NCBI RefSeq assembly: GCF_003114855.1
Contig: NZ_BFBB01000003.1
Coordinates: 781,009-845,008, forward strand
DNA length: 64,000 nt
Source: Leptospira ryugenii
GTDB taxonomy: Bacteria; Spirochaetota; Leptospiria; Leptospirales; Leptospiraceae
Direction: 5' to 3'
A program made the translations under genes and the position numbers. Every line of letters starts with the position of its first letter. Within the stretch, counting starts at the first letter, position 1. The notes below the pieces were generated by a model. The model did no database searches and had not been told where the DNA came from. It was given only the letters and a program-made list of their open reading frames with translations. This document shows positions 47,689 through 56,826 of the stretch, in pieces.

Positions 47689-50600
47689 TTAGTAGGGGCA
47701 AAGATTCCCAATTCGAATTTTATATTTTCGACTGAGATAACAACGAACCAAATCTGCATCCGAAGTACTGAGTGCAGAATTAAAGTAAATAATTTCTGAA
47801 AGTATCCCATCAAAGTGATCGTTCGGGCCAATCCGACTTCCGACAAATATCCCATCTACGCCAGAAGGTGGGATAAAATTTAGATTTGATGTGATTGTCG
47901 CTCCTACAGGACCATTTACATCCCAATAAAATGGATTTGTAATCGCCGTTATATGATCATAGGACATGGTGAAGATTCTTTGTGTCATTGGGCTAAAACC
48001 AACATCACTGATAGCGGCACAGGCTGCGGCTAATTTGATTACGGAAAACCTAGACGTAGCTGAACAAGGGAAAGCTCCTGCATCATCAAATAAAAATGAT
48101 TTCCCTCCAGGAATTGGGCCTGTTGAAAGTACTGTTTGTGCACCTAATAGAGAATTTCTATAATTTACAACGAACATTGTAAAAGAATCCGTATTCAATC
48201 CAAAATATGTTCCTGAAATATTTCGCAAGTTATGCGAAGATGCAGAATTGAAAATGACTCCTGGAGTATTGTTGATCGCGATGGCACTCCAAGTAGGCCT
48301 TTGGCCAGCTAAAGGTTGGCTCACTGAATTGCCTCCAGTACTTGTTGCAGTGGTGTTGTTTGGGCTATTGTCAAACCATGCTGTGACAGGGCTTGCAGTG
48401 ATGGAATCTGCTTGCAAGTGCATCTGCAAACCGGCTACTTGAAGAGGATGGGGTCCACTCAAGGCTTGGATCTCACTGGCTGACAAAACGCGGTTGTAAA
48501 TCCGAATGTCATCTAAACTTCCAGAAAAGAATTCACCTGCATCCATTCTCCTGCCAACGCGGAGAGTAGCAGAGGCTGCGGTTGCCCAGGTAATCCCTGT
48601 TGTACTTCGTAAGGAGCCATTGAAATAAATTTGAGAGTTAGCTCCGTCATAAGTACCACAGATGTGGACCCACCTTCCCAAAAGATAGAAATGGTCCGTT
48701 GTTTGGTCGGTAACATAGCCATAGTGCAAGATGGAAGAGTTCCCCAAGGCTAGACCATTACCTTGGCCATTTACTGCGGCACCAAAACTCACGAGATTTA
48801 CAGGAGAGCTAGTACTCCTCACCCAAACACAGGTTGTGCGATTGTTATTTCCCGTTGGAACTCGATTTGGATTTGCCTTTTCCATATAATCTAAGTTTGA
48901 ATTAAAAATATAAGCGGAGTTAGGAAGACCATTACGATCTGTAGCCAAAGAGGGTGTTCCCATAATCGTAAGATCGTTTCCATTTCCACTTACATCATTT
49001 GTATTTCCATTGAACGGGAAATAGGCGATAAGACCAGTTGGGACTTGTATGGCTAATTTTTGGATGGCATTTGTATCAAGAGTGCCGTTGAAGATACGTA
49101 CATCAGAAACCTTCCCTGAGAAAAAAGACAATGCTCCCGCACCTCCCGCGATTTGGAAAACAGATGTAGGTGCATTTGTTGCAGCGTTAAAGATAATATT
49201 CTCCGACAATCCGTTTACATAGATTTGCCAATTGTCAGCATTATTGGTAACAGTTACATGAGTCCATTGGTTTAAGGGAATAGGCCGAATGCCTATACCG
49301 CTTGGCACACTATTTACATACAAATAAAGTAGGCGCGTGGTCCCTTGGAGTATCAGCGTAAAACCATCCGTTGCCTGTGTTCCATTGGAGAAAATGACTT
49401 GGTCCGTACTACCTCCCCTTGGAAAGATCCAGGCTGAGATAGTAAACTTTTTGTTATTACCCATCCCTAAGGACTGACCATTGTAGGTAACGTTCGAGGT
49501 GGCTCGTATGTTTTGTGTACTCCCGTCAAATTCATAGGCAGCACTCGCGGTTCCATTTTCATCAGCGACTAAATTTGGCCCTCCGTTCAAAAGGCCATGG
49601 TTGTTTGAGACACTATCATTGCTATTCCCATCGAAGGTATAGCGAAGAATTTCTGCATTTTCAATCCTTCGAATGGCATGGTTGTTTTCTTCCGAAATGT
49701 ACATATTGTACCCATCACTCAATAGATAAGCAGGTCTTTGCATGGCCGCATTAAGCCCTGCATTGTCTGAATATCCAATGATACCACCAACAAGCGTGCT
49801 TACCTTAGTATCTGAAAGTCGAACATGCCTGATTAAGTAGGTTGTATATTCTGAGAATATTAAATTTGTCCCATCGGTCGCGAGAGAAAATGGTGCGTCC
49901 AAAAAGGCTTTGGTTCCAACATCATCCTTGCTTCCTGGAGTTGACTGTCCTGCTATCGTGGTCACTGGATTTGCGCCCAAAAGAGAAATTCTTCGGATGC
50001 GGTGGTTCCCTAAATCGGAAATGTATAGAAAATTTCCTAGTCCAACGATGCCTACAGGATTATTAAAGATTGCTGCAGAAGCATTTGCATCTAAGTAACC
50101 TGCAACCCCTGTTCCTGCAAAGGTACTGACAGCACCAGTTACTGGATTTACAGATCGTATCCTATGGTTGTAACGATCTACGACATACAACATACCTTGG
50201 TGCATTGTAATCGAATGAGGATTGAGAAAGGAGGCCAAGAGTCCATTTGTATTATCACTAAAGCCTGAAGACCCATCTCCTGCAAGAGTAGTCACTTGGG
50301 CTGTTGTTAGATTGATCCTACGGATGCGATTTCCCAAAAGTTCTAAAACATACAATGATGTTCCATCTGTTGTCAATGCAAAGGGACGATAGAACTGGGC
50401 TGCTAAACCAGTGCCATCTAAACAATTGGTAGTGACCGTGCCAGGACAAGTTGTACCGCCTGCAACAGAGGCACCCCCAGCAAAGCTTGTAGTTTCACCT
50501 GTTGTTCTGTTGATCCGACGGATCAAATCATTGTCATAGTCTGCTACATAAATATAGGTTCCATCCCCGGCCATGCCTTTGGGGTTATTAAAGCGAACCA

Positions 50601-51423
50601 AATTTGCACTTGTATTATTTGCATTTCCGAAAGTAGGTCCTGTTCCTCCTGCATTGGCAGGGTAATCTCCAACCATTGTCCTTAAAAAAAGATTGGGAGT
50701 GTCTACATTTGGGAAGAGATCGACAGTTGCAAGAGGGATGATCGTACCACCAGTCAAATAACCAGGTACACATCGTACTGTAACTGTGATATTTGTCGTA
50801 CCTACTATTCCTTGGCTACTCGAAGGTTCTAAAAATGCACAAACTGTTCCCGCTGTCTGGGAAGAGATCGTTACCAGATAAGAATCACCAGTCTTTAAAG
50901 GAGTATTAAATTTTGAAAGTGTATCTGAAACAATCGTTATTGTATCTGTTGCATTGTTTTGAAATGTCACCGGTCCGCCAGTTCCCGTGATGCTCACTCC
51001 TACTTGGTAATAGCCATCTGCTAATCCACATTCTACCTTAACATCTGTTATGTTCGATGATTGAACTGTTCCCTTTTCGTTGGAAAGATTGCATTTTAAA
51101 GCAGAAGAACTAGAAAGAGTTAGCTTTACCTCATATTGAGTTCCCGATCGTAAAAGGTTGGGAAATGTAAAATTACCATCTTTGTTTACCACCAAAGTAT
51201 CGTTCCCAGAACTCAATGTAACAGAGGAATTTGAGATGAGACCCGACACCGATCCCCCAATGCTAAATTCCCCATTATTTTGGCCAGAGCGGTTCAGAAA
51301 CCGCAAAATACTCAAAAACTCAAAAGCATTACGTGATAAATCTGGTAGGTTACACGAGAATATGACTAAGGCCAAAGAAACAAGAGCCGTTCTCATAAAT
51401 AGCTTTGCACGAAGATTGGACAT
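47689..51423 (-). CDS. Large NHL-repeat/LamG-domain surface lipoprotein
   Basis: 1244 residues, signal with lipobox (LVIFSC, Cys about 24). Immunoglobulin-like region (about 50-235), about five NHL repeats forming a propeller (about 270-600; e.g. NNPKGMAGDGTYIYVADYDNDLIRRINRTTGETTSFAG), then three LamG/concanavalin-type modules (about 605-785, 790-975, 980-1230). Low-complexity Ser/Thr/Asn-rich linkers. Probably surface-exposed and binding carbohydrate or host/environmental matrix; no ligand can be named. Confidence 0.85.
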   Translation of the reverse strand: MSNLRAKLFMRTALVSLALVIFSCNLPDLSRNAFEFLSILRFLNRSGQNNGEFSIGGSVSGLISNSSVTLSSGNDTLVVNKDGNFTFPNLLRSGTQYEVKLTLSSSSALKCNLSNEKGTVQSSNITDVKVECGLADGYYQVGVSITGTGGPVTFQNNATDTITIVSDTLSKFNTPLKTGDSYLVTISSQTAGTVCAFLEPSSSQGIVGTTNITVTVRCVPGYLTGGTIIPLATVDLFPNVDTPNLFLRTMVGDYPANAGGTGPTFGNANNTSANLVRFNNPKGMAGDGTYIYVADYDNDLIRRINRTTGETTSFAGGASVAGGTTCPGTVTTNCLDGTGLAAQFYRPFALTTDGTSLYVLELLGNRIRRINLTTAQVTTLAGDGSSGFSDNTNGLLASFLNPHSITMHQGMLYVVDRYNHRIRSVNPVTGAVSTFAGTGVAGYLDANASAAIFNNPVGIVGLGNFLYISDLGNHRIRRISLLGANPVTTIAGQSTPGSKDDVGTKAFLDAPFSLATDGTNLIFSEYTTYLIRHVRLSDTKVSTLVGGIIGYSDNAGLNAAMQRPAYLLSDGYNMYISEENNHAIRRIENAEILRYTFDGNSNDSVSNNHGLLNGGPNLVADENGTASAAYEFDGSTQNIRATSNVTYNGQSLGMGNNKKFTISAWIFPRGGSTDQVIFSNGTQATDGFTLILQGTTRLLYLYVNSVPSGIGIRPIPLNQWTHVTVTNNADNWQIYVNGLSENIIFNAATNAPTSVFQIAGGAGALSFFSGKVSDVRIFNGTLDTNAIQKLAIQVPTGLIAYFPFNGNTNDVSGNGNDLTIMGTPSLATDRNGLPNSAYIFNSNLDYMEKANPNRVPTGNNNRTTCVWVRSTSSPVNLVSFGAAVNGQGNGLALGNSSILHYGYVTDQTTDHFYLLGRWVHICGTYDGANSQIYFNGSLRSTTGITWATAASATLRVGRRMDAGEFFSGSLDDIRIYNRVLSASEIQALSGPHPLQVAGLQMHLQADSITASPVTAWFDNSPNNTTATSTGGNSVSQPLAGQRPTWSAIAINNTPGVIFNSASSHNLRNISGTYFGLNTDSFTMFVVNYRNSLLGAQTVLSTGPIPGGKSFLFDDAGAFPCSATSRFSVIKLAAACAAISDVGFSPMTQRIFTMSYDHITAITNPFYWDVNGPVGATITSNLNFIPPSGVDGIFVGSRIGPNDHFDGILSEIIYFNSALSTSDADLVRCYLSRKYKIRIGNLCPY

Positions 51424-51714
51424 TTTGTAGGTACCAGAGTCTCCCGATTCTTTAAACTGAAACGATATTAGGCGGTAAGATTAAATGAAATAAGTCCTGC
51501 CGCTTTTCAAAAACACTATCAAAAAAAACAATCTTGGTTGTAGCGGAAATGTATTCATATTCAATCATTTCACCGCAAATCTTTCCGAACGACATCATAC
51601 GGTTTTTTCCAATTTTCCCTTTGAGCAAAAAATAAACATTGAGAACATAGGATAGGCACTTATTCTATAAGTGATTCTACGAATGTCAATTTTTTATCGA
51701 AACAGGAGTCCAGC

Positions 51715-52905
51715 ATGCAAAGCAATTCTCTTTCTCGTCTACCAATTTGGCTTTGGGCCTCTATGATTGTTTTGGCTCTGGTCTGTCTTTTGACTCTACC
51801 TTCCCAGGCAAAAGCCCTTTATTTCTTAACGGAAGGAAATCTTTCCTCTGCCCAACTCCTTCCAGCGGAAGAACAGGAAAGGTTTGCACTTTGCCAAGGT
51901 TTTCCCTGTGATTATACCCATAAAGTGGTATGGGACCAAGGCGTACATTTTGTAGAGGACGCAGAGTTTACTTATTTGCAATCGCTACAGATTGTCACAA
52001 AGAAAGTTGAAGAAGTAGAGATTTTATTGTACTATACTCATTTTTTATATATAGGTTTTATTCTGGATATTCTACTATTTTTTTTCGTAGTCTACCTATT
52101 CTTTTCCCAAAACAGAAAAAAGAAATCACCTAGTGAGGCAAATTTAACGAGAGAAAAGATAGATTTGGAACCTCTGCCTTCTTTTGTTCCAGTCTTTTTT
52201 CTAGGTTTATCTCAACTTCTACTTACAATTTTCGTAAATTATACTATTTTAATGCTTTTTAGAGACTTCTTTCATCCATTTTTTCTACAATTTGTTCTCT
52301 CAATATGCATTGCCTATTTTGGGTATCGGATATCTAAGAAAAGACTTGGAATGCTTATCTGTGGGGTATTTACTATCTTAATCGGTGCAACCTCGCAAGA
52401 TATTGCAATTGCAAAAGAACTATGGAATGCAGAGTCACAGAAATCGATTGTAAAAGAGTTAGGTGAGGGAACACTGTATCTACAACATACATATGTAGGC
52501 ATCCAGAGAAATTTCCAAACGGGGAGTCGAAGCTCAAAAGTCTCCTACTCCTATGAGTGGATTGCACCATTCATTGAGAATCAGAATGGAAAAGAGAGGG
52601 TCTATTGGGTCCGAATTCCAAAAGCGTTCATGGAGAATCCCAAGGCAAAAGGTACTTTTTTTGAAACTTGGCAAAAAAAGAAAGTGCTTCTTCTTTTAAA
52701 AGATACAGAAACCAGAAAGGCCGCCTTACAGAATGCTTACTCTTCTCTACCAGCTGAATTTCCAAAAGTATCGCAGGTTTGGGAGACTTCTCAATCTACC
52801 GAAGACGCAAAATGGCATCTCCTAAAGCAAGCATTTGGATTTCCACTTCTCTTAATGCTTGTTTGGGTTTTGTTAAGTTTAATGCGGATGTATTTGGGGA
52901 GGTGA
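51715..52905 (+). CDS. Hypothetical membrane protein with four or five helices
   Basis: 396 residues. AGGAG precedes the ATG. A helix near the start (11-32), then two extracytoplasmic Cys (LCQGFPCDYTH), helices at about 110-135, 160-185, 190-235, and a final helix (about 372-392). The loop between about 240 and 365 is soluble. No family recognised. Divergent from the NHL/LamG lipoprotein gene. Confidence 0.65.
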   Translation: MQSNSLSRLPIWLWASMIVLALVCLLTLPSQAKALYFLTEGNLSSAQLLPAEEQERFALCQGFPCDYTHKVVWDQGVHFVEDAEFTYLQSLQIVTKKVEEVEILLYYTHFLYIGFILDILLFFFVVYLFFSQNRKKKSPSEANLTREKIDLEPLPSFVPVFFLGLSQLLLTIFVNYTILMLFRDFFHPFFLQFVLSICIAYFGYRISKKRLGMLICGVFTILIGATSQDIAIAKELWNAESQKSIVKELGEGTLYLQHTYVGIQRNFQTGSRSSKVSYSYEWIAPFIENQNGKERVYWVRIPKAFMENPKAKGTFFETWQKKKVLLLLKDTETRKAALQNAYSSLPAEFPKVSQVWETSQSTEDAKWHLLKQAFGFPLLLMLVWVLLSLMRMYLGR

Positions 52906-52926
52906 GAAAGAGATTAACGCAAGCAA

Positions 52927-53205
52927 TCAATTCGCAAAAGAACAATCTTCGTCAAACTTGCCAGAATCAAAAATACAAAAGTTAAAGTTGATACCTAAAA
53001 TTCTGCAATTCCGAAATCTTTGGGCAACACATATCAGGATTTGTGTTTCATAGTAATCTTTGGAAGTCGTGTCATACGCATTTCCAAAGTCAAGTTTGCA
53101 AGAGAAAGAGAATCCAAACAAAAGACAAAGAAGCAAAGTGGAACGGATTCCCAGAAAGAAAAAGGATTTATTGCCAACAAGCGTCCCTTTGACTTTCGTA
53201 ATCAT
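52927..53205 (-). CDS. Small predicted lipoprotein
   Basis: 92 residues. ATG lies directly after the stop of the tail-collar gene, so translation is probably coupled. Signal with lipobox FSFSC (about 35), followed by a short Cys-containing mature region. Family unknown. Confidence 0.5.
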   Translation of the reverse strand: MITKVKGTLVGNKSFFFLGIRSTLLLCLLFGFSFSCKLDFGNAYDTTSKDYYETQILICVAQRFRNCRILGINFNFCIFDSGKFDEDCSFAN

Positions 53206-53781
53206 TTAATTCTTTCTCATGCAGTAGGTTAAGGAAACATTTTTGGGACGCGTTTCATTGGCCGTGCGAGGTGTTCCATTTGTACCATCCGTGATTGCGT
53301 TTCTGACTCTTTGCGGCGCTCCTAAAGATGCGACGGTAGAATCATTGTTACCAGGTCGTGAAGTTCCAAGATCGTAAAGATTTGTAGAATCGACAAAGAA
53401 GTCATGCCAATGCCCCTGGAAGGCATCTGCCTGGACATCTCCAATGGCTCTCGCACCTGTTGGGTCATTGCCAGCGGCTCCTGTACCCACATTGTCCCGC
53501 CCCCGAACAAACCTCCCCCGAAGGTCAGGTGTTCCATTGCTTCCGTCGGCAGGAGCCCAACCTTCCGGGCACTCATTCAAATAAAAAGCAATGACGGCAC
53601 CCTCGGGAGCTGCAATCAAAAAGTTTCGGTTGATAGCTGAAGAACTTAGAGTATCACCAGGACTAAAGACTTTCATTGCTGCTGCCGCCGCAAAGAGGCT
53701 TGTCGTCATTAACCCTACAGCAAGACCTGCTCCTCTGATGAGACCAATTTTAAAATTAGTAGTTATACTGACTTCACCCAT
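53206..53781 (-). CDS. Exported protein with a phage tail-collar-like domain
   Basis: 191 residues. N-terminal hydrophobic segment (about 12-36, ending AAAAAMKVF) and then the tail-collar motif PEGWAPADGSNGTPDLRGRFVRGRD, a His pair (FQGHWHDFF) and a C-terminal ETRPKNVSLTYCMRKN. The domain is typical of phage tail-fibre tips, but no phage genes flank it, so it has probably been taken over for a cell-envelope role. Followed directly by a lipoprotein gene. Confidence 0.75.
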   Translation of the reverse strand: MGEVSITTNFKIGLIRGAGLAVGLMTTSLFAAAAAMKVFSPGDTLSSSAINRNFLIAAPEGAVIAFYLNECPEGWAPADGSNGTPDLRGRFVRGRDNVGTGAAGNDPTGARAIGDVQADAFQGHWHDFFVDSTNLYDLGTSRPGNNDSTVASLGAPQRVRNAITDGTNGTPRTANETRPKNVSLTYCMRKN

Positions 53782-53962
53782 AGGACCACTCGCTTAAAAA
53801 AACTAGCGTTTGAAGACAACTAGACATACTCATTGATTTATACAAACCTTATTCAAGAATTCTTTGAATTTAAAAGAAAAAACAAAGTCCCCAATCTCCA
53901 ATTGTACAGGTAAATTTAAAAATGATATAGATAAGATTAGGTAGTTAGGAAACAAGATTGAT

Positions 53963-54496
53963 ATGAAAGAAACTAGCTTAGCATGGCTTGCCGCGGCGTA
54001 TAAAATATTTGCCTTGGAAGGTAAAAGTGGACTCAAGATTGAAAGATTGGCTCGCCTTGTGGGACTCAGTAAGTCAAGTTTTTACCACCATTTTGTTGAT
54101 TTCGATTTCTTTTTTGAAATGCTTCTAGCCTACCATGAAGAAAGGATCCTCCAACTTCTCGAAGCTGAAAAGATGTGTGAGCGACTAGTTCCGGATTTTA
54201 TTGACCTTTGTTTGGAAAGAAAGGATGATCTTTTTTTCCACCAAAAAGTACGGACACTTCGTTCGGATACAAAGATAGATTCTCTTTTAAAGAGAATGGA
54301 TACACAAGTAATGCATGTATTTTTATCGATTTGGTCCAAAGAAATCAAAGGGAAATGGAGTCTAGACCAATTGCAATCTTTGTATCCTTTGGCTTCCGAA
54401 TATTTTTTTTCCAACCTCACCGAAGATAGTTTTCAGAAAGAATCGTTATCAGAGTTATTCCAAAAATTATTATCCTTATCCGATCAATTTACTTAA
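53963..54496 (+). CDS. TetR-family transcriptional regulator
   Basis: 177 residues. N-terminal helix-turn-helix (AAYKIFALEGKSGLKIERLARLVGLSKSSFYHHFVDFDFF) as in TetR proteins; the remaining helices form the ligand domain. AGGAAA lies upstream of the ATG. A partial palindrome ATTCAA/TTGAAT lies in the 181-bp gap toward the divergent tail-collar gene and could be an operator. Confidence 0.83.
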   Translation: MKETSLAWLAAAYKIFALEGKSGLKIERLARLVGLSKSSFYHHFVDFDFFFEMLLAYHEERILQLLEAEKMCERLVPDFIDLCLERKDDLFFHQKVRTLRSDTKIDSLLKRMDTQVMHVFLSIWSKEIKGKWSLDQLQSLYPLASEYFFSNLTEDSFQKESLSELFQKLLSLSDQFT

Positions 54497-54606
54497 ATGT
54501 TTGGACGCAACCGTCCACACATTTTACAAACTTTGCCTATGGAAAAACGGAGATTCACTTTCCGATTCAGAGATAACTCCCAAAACAGGTGCAAGGAGAT
54601 CTAAAC

Positions 54607-55041
54607 ATGGAAATATTTCACAAACGATACATTCAATTTTCGGGTGCTGTTATCGCATTCTTCGGACCTGTTTTTTCTACTGGCACACGAGAAGAGACAA
54701 AGTGGCCTGCACAAATTAGCCTTGATATCTTAAGTTGGCCCATTGACGGAAACATGGCGTATGCAAGCAATGATATCCATTTTCTATCGGCTCTTACGGG
54801 CGGTTTCTTATTTGGTTGGGGGATGACTCTCTTCTTTTTGGGGACCTTTGTCTACAAACTGGCACCAGATGCAGTCAGAAAATCTGTATTGTATGGCTTA
54901 CTATCTTGGTTTTGCCTGGATAGTTTTGGCTCCTACATCTCCGGAAACGCTTCCAATGTTTACTTCAATATAGTCGTCTTATTGGTATTAGTTGGGCCAC
55001 TTTGGAGGCCTGCTTCTCTCAGCGGAGATAAGAGGCAATAA
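54607..55041 (+). CDS. Small membrane protein, hypothetical
   Basis: 144 residues from ATG 54607, with AGGAGA upstream. About three membrane helices (about 10-28, 60-82, 95-137). No motif recognised. It follows the TetR gene by about 110 bp on the same strand, so it may be TetR-controlled. Confidence 0.65.
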   Translation: MEIFHKRYIQFSGAVIAFFGPVFSTGTREETKWPAQISLDILSWPIDGNMAYASNDIHFLSALTGGFLFGWGMTLFFLGTFVYKLAPDAVRKSVLYGLLSWFCLDSFGSYISGNASNVYFNIVVLLVLVGPLWRPASLSGDKRQ

Positions 55042-55065
55042 ATCGAAATGATTCAAGAAGTAGAA

Positions 55066-55515
55066 TCATTTCGGAAGGGAGCGAAGAAGTCTATCCACGA
55101 ATTCACAAAACACCTCTAGCTCCTTATCGTGAAATTGTTGGGAAAACATGTCAACGATCGGATCCAAGGCTTCTATGGAATCAAAGGGGACCTCTAATTC
55201 CGCTTTTTCCGTGAGTTGGATCCAGGTGGACCTTCGGTCATTGGGGTCGGCATGCCTCTGGACAAGGCCATCCTTCTCCAAACCATCCACTAGAATGGTC
55301 ACATTTGTGGCGCTGACATCCATAGCCTTTCCTAGTTCACTCATCTTTTTAGGGCCTTCATGTTTCAATTTGCACAATAGATGGTGCCTAGCAGGTGTGA
55401 CTCCGGTTGCCTTCATCAAGTGTGCAATCCACTTGCCGTATTTGGGCCCAAATTCTGCCAATTTTTGAAGCAAAAGTTCCGCCTGCTTTCGATTTTTTTT
55501 CTTAGAAACTGGCAA
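55066..55515 (-). CDS. MarR-family transcriptional regulator
   Basis: 149 residues. Winged helix at about 45-110 (TPARHHLLCKLKHEGPKKMSELGKAMDVSATNVTILVDGLEKDGLVQRHADPNDRRSTWIQLT) with the usual DxRS wing. The frame opens at TTG 55515 and the next ATG is far inside, so TTG is the start. Divergent from the YceI-like gene with a palindrome between them. Confidence 0.88.
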   Translation of the reverse strand: MPVSKKKNRKQAELLLQKLAEFGPKYGKWIAHLMKATGVTPARHHLLCKLKHEGPKKMSELGKAMDVSATNVTILVDGLEKDGLVQRHADPNDRRSTWIQLTEKAELEVPFDSIEALDPIVDMFSQQFHDKELEVFCEFVDRLLRSLPK

Positions 55516-55562
55516 ATCCCTGTCCTCGCACCAAAAAAAATTCCCCTCAGCATATACTAAAG

Positions 55563-55579
55563 TACTTGAATTTCAAGTA
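55563..55579. promoter_or_regulatory. Perfect 17-bp palindrome, candidate MarR operator
   Basis: TACTTGAATTTCAAGTA: two exact 8-bp half-sites around one base, midway between divergent marR and yceI-like genes. A second nested inverted repeat (GATATT 55596-55601/AATATC 55612-55617) lies 17 bp further. The length and place fit MarR-type autoregulation and control of the YceI-like gene. Confidence 0.65.
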
Positions 55580-55659
55580 TATGGTTTTTTATGTTGATAT
55601 TAAAGGTATTGAATATCAGTACCATTAATTTAAACTATACTTTTAAACTAGGAGAACAG

Positions 55660-55683
55660 ATGAGGCAAGCAAGTCTTTTTTAA
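55660..55683 (+). CDS. Possible 7-codon leader ORF before the YceI-like gene
   Basis: ATG AGG CAA GCA AGT CTT TTT TAA with AGGAG 5 nt upstream, a better ribosome site than many genes here. It may be a leader peptide or a decayed start. There is no coding support beyond the start signals. Confidence 0.25.
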   Translation: MRQASLF

Positions 55684-55739
55684 GAAAACAAACAGGGATT
55701 CAAGGATCAATTTTAATTATGAACGTAAGGAAACAATAT

Positions 55740-56333
55740 ATGAAACAATTCAAACTATCTATCATTTTTATATTAGGATTTATGCATTTGCCTCTTTTGG
55801 CAGACTCTATCGAATTTCCAAAAGAGGAAAGTTGTGTAGCCTATCGTACCAGCAAACGTCTGTTTTTGGTTCAGGAGCAGACTGTAGTTGGACTCAACTG
55901 TAAAATCCAGACAAAAATAGAAAAATCCACCGAAGGTTTTTCCTTCGAAGGTACTTTTCCGATTTCAGGATTCGATAGCAAGGAACCCTCTCGTGATGAA
56001 CATGTCCGTGAACTACTTGAAGAAAAAGACCAAAGTAGTTTGGTTTTTGTGTCCGATCCAATCTCACAAATTGATTGGAACAAAAAAAAGGGAACTAGTT
56101 TTGAATTGAGTGGAAAACTTAGAAAGGGGAACAAGGACTTTAAACTGAATTTTCGAATCAAACGAGAGATTTTCCAAGGAAAGGCAGTTTGGACAGGGTC
56201 AGTGAAAACAAAATTTACTAACTTGGGCATGGAACCACCTTCCGTTGCGCTAGGAGCTGTTGCTAAGGTTCGAGATGATTTGGAACTTTTATTCCACTTT
56301 CAAGAGTCTCAGATCAAAGGGTTTCCAAACTAA
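55740..56333 (+). CDS. YceI-family secreted protein
   Basis: 197 residues from ATG 55740, which has AAGGAAAC upstream; ATG 55719 is possible. Signal peptide (1-22). The mature part has the YceI-like alternation: SFEGTFPISGFDSKEPSRDEHVRELLEEKD, FELSGKLRKGNKDFKLNF, and KFTNLGMEPPSVALGAVAKVRDDLELLFHF. The family forms a lipocalin-like barrel that binds isoprenoid lipids. Likely repressed by the divergent MarR. Confidence 0.75.
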   Translation: MKQFKLSIIFILGFMHLPLLADSIEFPKEESCVAYRTSKRLFLVQEQTVVGLNCKIQTKIEKSTEGFSFEGTFPISGFDSKEPSRDEHVRELLEEKDQSSLVFVSDPISQIDWNKKKGTSFELSGKLRKGNKDFKLNFRIKREIFQGKAVWTGSVKTKFTNLGMEPPSVALGAVAKVRDDLELLFHFQESQIKGFPN

Positions 56334-56429
56334 ACAATCCTTATGAGACGTACGTGTCGCTTATGAGCTTTTGGTTCAAAATCGACCAAATATTAATCTT
56401 ATTCTATCTGTGTGGATGGTTTCACTTCT

Positions 56430-56666
56430 TCAAGGACTCCATCCATACAATATGACATGGTCAACTAACTTCCCTTCTGAGGATTGAGGTTCGCTGTCCA
56501 ATTCTTCACCTCCCCAGTTTGCAGACATTAGGTGTTCATGATGCCTTCCATTTTGTTCTGCGAGATAAGCAAGCTCTCTGAGAAGGGAGGCAAGCCAACG
56601 TAACCTATCTGGACTCCCATGGATGGTTACCGTATCAAAATCAGGATTCAATTCAACTGTGAGCAT
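56430..56666 (-). CDS. Imm32-like small protein
   Basis: 78 residues. The pattern VTIHGSPDRLRWLASLLRELA..HEHLMSANWGGEELD....VDHVILYGW resembles immunity protein 32, a family of antitoxins to polymorphic or contact toxins. No toxin gene is visible on either side. Divergent from ppc. Confidence 0.6.
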   Translation of the reverse strand: MLTVELNPDFDTVTIHGSPDRLRWLASLLRELAYLAEQNGRHHEHLMSANWGGEELDSEPQSSEGKLVDHVILYGWSP

Positions 56667-56826
56667 AGTCTGAAATTCTTAAATCTACCATTTCAGAAAG
56701 CAATTCGAATTTATGGGATTACGACAAGAGCACTTTCAGTCTCGACTCTCGATCTCCAGAACTGTAGACAAATTTTACTTGCTAGTTTGGAATACTTTGT
56801 TTCTGTTTTGCATTGGCTCAATAGAA

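Noticed and set aside
53206..53781. Prophage remnant
   Set aside because: Only one tail-collar-like domain is present, with a signal sequence, and none of the neighbours is phage-like.
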